Positions 56,216-64,000 of a stretch of 64,000 bases of DNA are shown here, one piece after another. Position 1 is the stretch's first letter. The number at the start of each line of letters is the position of its first letter. The DNA comes from Hyposmocoma kahamanoa (lineage: Eukaryota > Arthropoda > Insecta > Lepidoptera > Cosmopterigidae). The stretch spans positions 2,481,614 through 2,545,613 of the forward strand of contig NW_020653409.1 of the NCBI RefSeq assembly GCF_003589595.1, read 5' to 3'. The notes under the pieces were generated by a model. It searched no databases. It saw only the letters and a list, made by a program, of their open reading frames with translations, and was not told the origin of the DNA. The translations under genes and the position numbers were made by a program.

Positions 56216-56807
56216 TTTAAATATACAAGCCACGACATTGTAAACTGCACGACGCCTTAGAGCACATAAGTCAAAAAGCAACATCATTCGTTTATAGTAA
56301 TACATTTACCGACTTAACACAAAGTCTAATTAATTTTTACTTTAATTTGACTTAAATTCTAGTGGCGTCTTTTTCAGATTTATCATTCTCTTCGCATCTT
56401 TCAACATTAGAAACAATAAGAAAATATATAATTATATATCAAAGATTTGTAGTGAAGTAAACATAACGATCAGTTTTTTTTTAAGTTATCGAACTCACAG
56501 TAGTAATTATAAAAATCGTTTATGCAAAATTCGATACACCAACAAAATTATTACATGTTAAATGCTGAAAAGTACATAGATAAAGTGTCACTAAATCCTT
56601 GAAAACACCGTGAAATCGCATTATCATGTCACATTGTCGTGTTAAGGCATCGAGCATGTTAAACTAAGTAACATAACTTTTATTTTTGTCAGTCGATATG
56701 TTGAATATTGTGTGTGTGAAATGAAATGAAATGAAATATTTATTCACAAGCAAACACGGTAAGAAAAGATATTATTATACAAGGTGGCAATGATACAAAT
56801 ACTTGTC

Positions 56808-57564
56808 TTAAAGTATGTTGAAGGCTAAGGTACGTTGTTTGGTTCTCCTAAAACATTCATTCTCTACCATTTTGAGTGTGCTATGATTATCATTAAAAAT
56901 CGTTATAGGTTCTGGTGGTGACAGGCTGCTGTATTTGAGTTCGAATAAAAACATGTTTTTAAATTTTGCCTCTTTTGCAGAACTTCCAACAGTATAGTAT
57001 TCAGCTTCAGTGCTAGAACAAGCCACATTGTTGTTGTTTGTGACTGTACCAATTTACAATGCAAAAGCCGAACCTACTCAGAAACCCTGAATATGACTTT
57101 CGATTAGTCTTATCCCCAGCCCAATCTGCGTCAAATGAGATTTCAACTTTACTACTACCTCTACTAAAATTGAGTCCGTAGCTAGTTGGAATTGAGCAAC
57201 TCATATAGCATATTTTTATGGTGTTCATTTGAACTAAATATGAAGAAGTCATCATCATAAAGTGCTATGATGGCCTTGTCTTTGTAATAAATACATTTTT
57301 CAGTCTTTAATTGAGTATAGCCATTGGTAATTAAAATTTTATGCACTTTTTATTCCAGGTTCTACTGGCTTGTTTGAGTCCATATAACTCTTCTTGAGCA
57401 GACAAACTTTGCCCCTCAATTTCAAATTCAGTAGGTTGCTTCATGCAAGTGCATTCATTACTATCTCCATTGAGGAATGCCGTATTAATGCATTCGTTGA
57501 TTATGATAATCTTTGGGCATGCAGGTAATGGTTTAGCTACCGAGGTGTCTTTTGCTGTGCACAA
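56808..57564 (-). pseudogene. Decayed Ty1/Copia retrotransposon, RT to RNase H part
   Basis: Minus-strand frames in order: reverse transcriptase pieces (AFLNGDSNE type, ELYGLKQASRTWNKK) at 57331-57564; a YDDD-containing piece in a shifted frame at ~57240-57330; RNase H start (DADWAGDKTNRKSYSG) at 57013-57258; and SSTEAEYYTVGSSAKEAKFK ... FNDNHS at 56808-57026. The frame changes and the absence of gag, protease, integrase and LTRs within reach show a dead fragment. The order and motifs are diagnostic of Copia rather than Gypsy. Confidence 0.85.
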
Positions 57565-57921
57565 ATTAGAAAGATATTTGCTGTGTAAAATAACTCACAT
57601 AGGCATGCCTATGAATGCGGTTCCTGTGCGTAAGCGACGATGTTAATCTTGAGCTGTGACGCCTTAGGAGGTCTATCCATACTCGTTCCAGATCACACTA
57701 CCGGCATAGGTTTGCTGTCTCCGGTGTGGATGAACAGCCGTCGACGAAGCACTTGTGAACACGAGACATATCTCTGAAAACACAAAAAGAAACAAAACAA
57801 ACAAAGTACAAACCAATAAGTTGAAATTGCAGAAGTCCCACGCCAACAAGCTGTTCGCTGATTGTTTATGCAACAAAAAAAGTTTTATTAGAAATAGTCA
57901 GTAATCTATAAAATATGTATA
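57565..57921. other. Flank between Copia remnant and mariner element
   Basis: Possibly more of the decayed Copia insertion; nothing diagnostic is seen. AT-rich, with short open frames of random composition. Confidence 0.35.
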
Positions 57922-57959
57922 TACAGGGTGTAACAGCAAGGTGTAGTCATATTTGAAGG

Positions 57960-58939
57960 TCGGATTCAGTTAATGGTATGAAACTATTTAGCAAAGTTGT
58001 TTTAGTACAAACTACGTTATTTATGGAAATTTCGCCATGAACAGTTTCGATCAGCTGATGTCATTTAACGAAAATAAATAGTCACATCACATCTCTATTG
58101 AGTATCATAATACAACCAAATTACGTAACTTGAAAAAATTGTGAAATTCAGGCATGTTATTGTAAATGATAAAGTACTTAATGCCATATTCTTATTACTA
58201 TGTTATAATTTACTAAATTTATTATTATTTTATTCATGTAATATGCGAGTGAACATTTAATGAAAAATAAATATTATCGATTACTTTGCCAAAATACACT
58301 AGTTCATAATAAAACTATTATTTAAAACTTAGTACATAATAACGTAATATGGTTTCGTTAACTTCATATCTTCAAACATACAAAATACACAAATTTCCAT
58401 TTAATATCCATTAATAAAACTAATGTCCTCTAAAAAACACATATTTAAAGTTATCTCTGTTTCTTTTTACCATATCATATGTAATAATACGCATTCATCT
58501 ATTGTATTTTAATGAATGAAATTTGTCTCTTTCTATCCGTCGGTACTGTTCTAACGCATGGCGGCTAGCGAATCAGTCGGTATGTTTCTTCTAACGCATG
58601 ACGCAATATGACGCAATTATCCGACTAATACTTCGCACCCTTACAATGAAAGCGACCCAAAACAAAAAATTAAAAAATGAGTTTATACCGTAAAACCATC
58701 TTAAAAAAATATTTTGTTACATTAGTCACACTGTGGTGAGGATGAAATTGTGCAATTATAAAGCTCGAGTAGCACTGATTCATAAAGGTCCCTTTCATTT
58801 TGTTCTTTCAGTTTAAAAATTCTACTCCCGCGTCGAAATATTAACGCCGCATTTATTGTTGAATCTGCATTTGCAAAGACAACACGCTGCCACTGACGGA
58901 TTAGCATTTGAGCCATTTTCGTTCCGAAAATCATATTCA
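57960..58939. other. Left interior of the mariner element, nothing coding
   Basis: Very AT-rich. A near-duplicate phrase about TTCTAACGCATG occurs at 58548 and 58589. No transposase or other gene seen. Confidence 0.4.
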
Positions 58940-59190
58940 AAAATCACTAGTAGCAGTAGAGCTCCTTGTGAGTTCGTCCAGGGTAGTACTGCCACATTAC
59001 CGTGTTACAGTTTTGAAGGGTAAGGGTGCTGGTGAAATTACAGGCACATGGGACTTGTCAACTATGTCTCAGAGAGATGGACGCCGTAGCAGTAGCCTTC
59101 GAGCGGCAGTGCTACTGTTATGGACAGGCGTGACGCTTTCCACCGGGTACACGACTTGTTCGACCCGTCGCTTAATATTTAAAAAAAAAA
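58940..59190 (-). repeat. Dispersed repeat A, antisense copy inside the mariner element
   Basis: AGTAGCAGTAGAGCTCCTTG, GGTGCTGGTGAAATTACAGG, CATGGGACTTGTCAACTATG and ACACGACTTGTTCGACCCGT match the reverse complement of the copies at 9301 and 13125. Confidence 0.75.
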
Positions 59191-59739
59191 TTTTTTTTAG
59201 TAACTTACTTTTTAAAGGGACTTACTTTTTTGTTTCGTGGACTTTCTTCTTTTTTAATTGTGAAACAGGGACCACAAAACAATATCAAGGGTTATGACAT
59301 CTTGCTTAGCTGATGAACATTAAAAAGACTTAATTCTTAATACGTTAAATGATAACAAAAAATCGTTAAAAAAAAGACCTATTGGCGACTAGTTTTTGTA
59401 AATTATGTTTTTAAATTGTTGAACATTAAAATGATCAGAAACAATTTTCAGTTGTAAAGTTCCATTTTTCCTCATTATTTTCAAAGACTAATAAGGCCAT
59501 CACCTTTAGTACTTCAAGAGTAGGTAATAAATAAAATAATATGAAAATATGAAAAAACTTGAAATCTTATTTTCTTTTTTATTCCCAAAAAGTTGAAATT
59601 TTGTATTGGGACACTTTCATCGTAAAGGTGCAACCTGAAGGTCGGTAAACGTCAAGAAATTAGTTTTGATCGTTGACCACGAATTAATTATTGTAATTTT
59701 AATTTAATTTAATTTTTTTTTTATGATTGATTTAGTGTC

Positions 59740-59910
59740 TGTTTAAGTATATCTAAATGTTTTAAAATGAATGTTGAGCACAGTAATAATTGGGCACAGA
59801 TATGCCTGTTGTATTAATTTTTAAGTGTTTTTATTTTCCTCACTTTCTGTATCTGATGTCTGTACATTGTGCCATAAATAAAAAATAAAAAATAAAAATA
59901 AAATAAATTT
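59740..59910 (+). repeat. 3' end of a LINE-like element with (AAATA)n tail
   Basis: TGTCTGTACATTGTGCCATA followed by repeated AATAAAA units resembles the 3' end and tail of non-LTR retrotransposons. 5'-truncated; no reverse transcriptase frame. 59911-60430 contains nothing recognised. Confidence 0.55.
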
Positions 59911-60429
59911 TCATCACTTGCTTGGAAATGAAAACATCGTGAGAAAACTTGGATTTCGGAGATAATTGCCGAAATCTTCAAAGATGCGAGAATGTCAAGT
60001 TTCCAACCAGTACTTACTATGCAAGTGCAGTGGACTAAACCTTGTGCAAAAAATAGTACTTTACTAACTTACATACGTCTATTGCTGAGCGCACGTTTCT
60101 AACAACAGGCTTACGCTTAATTTGACTTATCTACACACGACAACTTTCTGGGTATGGGTTTATTACATGGTGAAATTGAAATAATTAATATCCGTTGAAC
60201 CTATTAAGGTTCTTACTTCCTAATAATATCTACTCATCTAAAGAAATATTTTAGAATAGTTTAAATTAGCAATAGTGTAAAACCATAAAAAATCTTACCT
60301 AAATAAACAAAGTATCAAGATTAGTCGCCTTGCGTACGCGATACGTAATCGTAGCGAAGTCGCAAGCCTTTGGCGGCAACTTTGGCGGCAAAAATATCAC
60401 CTTTGATTTTCGCCGCCAGCATTTGATTT

Positions 60430-60955
60430 TATACATCGTGATGTGGAGTAGTGGTTAATGTTAGACTCGTTTCGGAGGTCGTGGATTCGATTCTCATAGT
60501 TGACTGGCTCTATGGGGTAGTTGTTAGAGTGTTAGGTTTTCTTTGCGGATGTCGTAGATTTGATTCCCATAGTCGACTGCCTCCATAGTCTAGTGGTTAG
60601 AGCGTTGGGCTTTCCTTTCGGAAGTCGTGGATTTGATTCCCATAGTCGACTGCCTCTATGGTGTAGTGGTTAGAGTGTTAGGCTTTCGTTTCGGCGGTTG
60701 TGGATTTGATTCCCATAGTCGACTGCCTCCATGGTGTAGTGGTTAGTGTTAGGCTTTGTTTTCGGAGGTCGTGGATTTGATTCCTATAGTCGACTGCCTC
60801 CATGGTGTAGTGGTTAGAGTGTTAGGCTTTCGTTTCGGAGGTCGTGGATTTGATTCCTATAGTCGACTGCCTCCATGGTGTAGTGATGGTTAGTGTGTTA
60901 GGCTTTCGTTTCGGACGTCGTGAGTTTCCGATGGGTGACTGCCTCCTTAGTGCAG
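60430..60955 (+). repeat. Tandem array of seven tRNA-like units (~73-bp period)
   Basis: GACTGCCTCC-type unit starts at 60502, 60575, 60648, 60721, 60792, 60865 and 60937 give spacings of 73, 73, 73, 71, 73 and 72 bp. Each unit carries an A-box-like TGGTGTAGTGGTTAG, an anticodon-arm-like TTAGGCTTTCGTTTCGG and a B-box-like GTGGATTTGATTCCCATAG, closely resembling tRNA-Glu without spacers. The B box departs from GGTTCGANTCC, so most units are probably not functional tRNA genes. Confidence 0.8.
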
Positions 60956-61360
60956 TATATCCGTAATCACTCAGTCAGTTCTTGCGTTATGTGGAAGTGG
61001 TACGGGTGATGGTCAGAGCTTGTTAACAAACAATGGCGTATGCAGTGCAACGTTGAAGGTCGTAGACGTAGGATATAGGTATTCGTTTAATGTGTATGTA
61101 ATGATGTAATTTGTATCAGGAGAAGGGTCTTATTTCAAAAGGATGGTAATAATTTTAATTTCATCCTGTAGGTACATTATGAAAACGTTACCCTATATTC
61201 CAAAATTTGCGTTTCAGTCGGCGTCCTTTGATGTGCCGCCGCTGAGGCAGAGGTGCTATTTTTTAATTTTTTGTAACAGTCTGTAATTGCCGTTTGCGTT
61301 GTGAGGACTAAATAGGTGTCATCGTTTTGTTTGTGTCTTGTTTTTGTGTTTATTTAAACT

Positions 61361-62463
61361 ATGTCACGCTTAAGCAATAGTGATTACTAAGAGATGATGT
61401 TGTGCGTAGGCGCAGCCGATGGGAGCTTGCGCCAGTCTCGCCAAATTTATTGGGCAAAGTTTATTGATGGCGTCCCAGAAAATCGACGTCGACCATTTCC
61501 TGCTGTGGAATGCTTCAGGAAGATGGTTATGAGACTTCATAATAGTGGATCGTTCCGTGGTTCCAGTTCTGAAGGCCGGCCGAGTTCACGAGACCCAGAA
61601 TTCGAGGCAGATGTTTTGGAACATTTTCTCGGCAATCCAAAGACAAGTACTCGTCGTGCTGCGGCAGCCTTTGGTGGTGTGAACCATATGAGTGTGTGGC
61701 GTGTGCTACGGGATGATGGCCAGCACCCATACCATTTTCAAAGAACGCAGGAGCTGTTACAAGCGGACTATGATCTACGTTTGGCATTTTGCCGCTGGTA
61801 CCGCGACCAGGTTGGGAGGTCTCCCGACTTCGCTTCGTCGGTACTGTGGACAGACGAGGCGTCATTTACGCGTGCGGGCATTATCAATATGCATAATGAA
61901 CATTTTTGGACTCATTTGAATCCCCGCGTATCAAGGGAATCAAATTTTCAACACCAGTGGCGGATTAACGTGTGGGCTGGTATAATAGGTTGTGCCGTCA
62001 TCGGTCCAGTGTTTTTGCCGGCAAGTCTGAATAGGGCCAATTATTTAAGATTCCTAACAGAAGACTTGGATGACGTTCTGATGGCCCTGCCAGTGACACA
62101 ATACGTGAGACTCGTGATGGAACACGGGATGACTTTCTAGCACGATGGAGCACCCGCACATTTTGCTCGAAATGTACGTTCCCATCTGAACGACCGTCTC
62201 CCGCAGTGGATTGGGCGGGGAGGTCCTGTACCCTGGCCAGCGTGGTCCCCAGACTTGACACCGCTCGATTTTTTTTGTGGGGTCATATAAAAATATTGTT
62301 TATGCGGAGTCCTGTGAAAGCGCAGAAGAACTGAGGCAGCGGATCGAAATGGCGTTTAGTCAAATCACTCGGCAGATGCTTCAAAGAGTAGAGCAGTCTC
62401 TGTACCGACGCACGGAAATATGCATATTGCATGGAGGTCGGCATTTTGAACCTTACCTGTAAA
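61361..62463 (+). pseudogene. Mariner-superfamily transposase, inactivated
   Basis: The frame begins ATG 61361 and is stopped by TAA at 61388-61390. It reopens from 61394, meets TAG at 62138-62140, and is shifted by one missing base in the T run at about 62269-62276, after which it reads to TAA 62461-62463. Full length would be about 366 residues. An N-terminal DUF4817-like helix-turn-helix region (RRPFPAVECFRKMVMRLHNS, SVWRVLRDDGQHPYHFQ) is followed by the DDE core: WTDEASFTRAG, HDGAPAHFARNVR and WSPDLTPLDFF, with about 40 residues between the second and third acidic residues. Three lesions mean it is dead, but most of the protein is well preserved. Confidence 0.9.
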
Positions 62464-64000
62464 TGTGTGAAATGTGCCAGCAGTGCTTGTAGTGATTGTA
62501 CTTATTATTCAAAATTATCGTAAACAAGTCAATATTTCGTACATTGTACAACAGTGAATTACAATTCGTAGGAAATTCATTAAAACGTGTATGAATTGCA
62601 CAGTAGGTAAGTACCAATTAAAAAAGTATCCACTATTGTAAAATTGTCGTAAATAAATGTATTAATACAAAATTATGTAGAATGTGTATACGATGAAGGC
62701 GTGCGTAACTACGGGCTTAATAAGTAAATAAATATCCTTTAAATTGTATGTAAATAAGTACGTACCTAGGTATGGCATAAAATAATATTGTTAGAAATAA
62801 TTCGATTTTTCTAGGTATTTAAAGATTTTGTTACTTAATATTAACGTGTTATCAACATATTCAAATCATGTTTTTACAGTGGCATTTCAATTGTAGTCAG
62901 CTGTTCTTTCGCCCCGCTTGCGGCCGCCCAGGTTTCATTAATGAATTTGTGAAGTCGTAGTAACGTAACTAGCAATAGAGTTGTGACGCAGTGGTTGTTT
63001 CGGACAATCACTATTTATACAAACATAATTAAAGTTATATCAACATTAAAAGTCACTTATTTTTATTTGATATTTTGCACAGAGGGTCTAGATCAAGTAT
63101 AGGTTTGGCTCCTTTAATATGACTACACCTTGCGGTTACACCCTGTATATATATAATAAATAAAATCTTTGCCTCGCAAAGCGAAAAGGAAAACTCAGAA
63201 TTCTAGAAAAGAAAATTAACGGTGTAATTTATTTCTTTTATGTCGAATCGGACAATCATCCTTCCTGCATCGTGATTATGGTCTCAAAATTAGATTTTTT
63301 TAATGTAAGATTTATTAAAGTTTTAACTTTAAAAAATCTTATTATAACAATAAATTTAACACGTCAATTTATTATGCATTTAAAATAATTTACATAATTT
63401 CATTCCAAGAGTTACCGATTCTTTATTAAATTGTTAGACATATTTCATTTCTAATGTTTTTTGTGCCAAACGCCATGGGCCTCGTACGTCCAGTTAAATA
63501 AGACCATGGAGGTCTTATCCACTCATCTTACCCAGTACGTAAAGGTTCTGAATAAAATGGATGATGAGGATGATCTTCTATGGTCGGCTCAAATACTAGA
63601 GTGTTTCTGTAGCGTGGCTACAACTACAACTACTCTATCAAACAGAATAACCAAACGCTAATATGCGGTTAATTGTATCCGTTTTGGCCAAGTTAAAATT
63701 TCACAGGCAACATTTTAATGTAACTGAAAAGGAAATAAAATGTTGCTATTTGGTTGAATAGTTGGCAAATTTTGTCTTCAGTTTGATTTACATGGATACA
63801 GTAATAAGCGCCAGAATACTGGCATGCCAGCGCTGATATTGGCCAACAATGTGTTCACAAAAATTAAGCAAATCGTTATTTTCGTTCACTAAGTAGTCTG
63901 TGGTTCTTTTGTTCTAGCGGTTTCCATTATGGAATAACTAGTGTTTCCATACGTTTCCACACGTGATACAGCGTGAAATTTAATTTCGTTGCAAAAATGT
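62464..64000. other. Right end of the mariner element and flank, no gene
   Basis: AT-rich. The element ends at 63145. Beyond it I see nothing coding. The small frame at 63461-63661 ends in a Thr-rich run and has no supporting features. Confidence 0.4.

Larger units (their letters stand above)
57924..63145 (+). mobile_element. 5.2-kb Tc1/mariner-superfamily element with 35-bp inverted ends
   Basis: The left end 57924-57959 (CAGGGTGTAACAGCAAGGTG...) and right end 63111-63145, read inward (CAGGGTGTAACCGCAAGGTG...), differ at only a few positions. Both ends abut TA (57922-57923, 63146-63147). Inside are a broken transposase at 61361-62463, a repeat A fragment, a LINE-type tail and a tRNA-like tandem array. 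Length is greater than usual for this superfamily (1.3-2 kb) because of these insertions. It could alternatively be a composite of two elements. Confidence 0.82.

Noticed and set aside
60430..60955. Functional tRNA-Glu gene cluster
   Set aside because: Units show degraded B boxes (GGATTTGATTCC) and mismatched arms, so they are recorded as tRNA-like repeats rather than tRNA genes.
63461..63661. 66-codon plus-strand frame ending in a Thr run
   Set aside because: Too short, isolated and without motif or acceptor support to call an exon.

Overview
The window is eukaryotic nuclear DNA, almost certainly from a moth or butterfly (Lepidoptera). The evidence is intron-containing animal genes (unkempt, histone H3.3, RECQL), an AT-rich background, and retroelement tails ending in the lepidopteran-type 'GTGCCCAGCAGTGGGACGTA' followed by GATGATG. 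tRNA-derived SINEs and many small inverted-repeat (MITE) elements fill the introns and intergenic DNA. Gene models were built by hand from reading frame, splice-site and exon-phase agreement; no database was consulted.

Layout. 1-11443 (+): the last seven coding exons of a gene I do not recognise, with introns full of SINEs and other repeats. 11.4-32.2 kb: a long gene-poor stretch of repeats, containing a 682-bp assembly gap (23778-24459). 32289-37826 (-): complete unkempt gene, six coding exons. 38908-39434 (+): histone H3.3, head-to-head with unkempt across a promoter holding four CCAAT boxes. 39.4-44.9 kb: repeats, including a 2.05-kb transposon with ~410-bp inverted repeats and 8-bp target duplications. 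44988-45774 (-): mitochondrial UQCC4/CCSMST1-like protein. 46802-47546 (-): small coiled-coil protein, divergent from 47806-52524 (+), a UPF0193/EVG1-family gene. Intron 4 of that gene carries a 2.9-kb DDE transposon inserted inside a SINE. A Harbinger-type MITE sits exactly at its stop codon. 53300-55300 (-): RECQL helicase in a single exon. 55.9-57.6 kb: MITE-like DNA and a decayed Copia element. 57924-63145: a 5.2-kb mariner-superfamily element with intact 35-bp ends, a broken transposase and a tandem array of tRNA-like 73-bp units.

The host genes (translation control, chromatin, respiratory-complex assembly, DNA repair) are unrelated housekeeping genes, with two divergent promoter pairs. 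The most notable signals come from mobile DNA. There are 20-bp and 25-bp insertions consisting only of transposon ends yet flanked by perfect 8-bp duplications. A SINE tail provides a splice acceptor. A fragment of a host exon has been copied together with an adjacent repeat. The tRNA-like units are arrayed head to tail without spacers.
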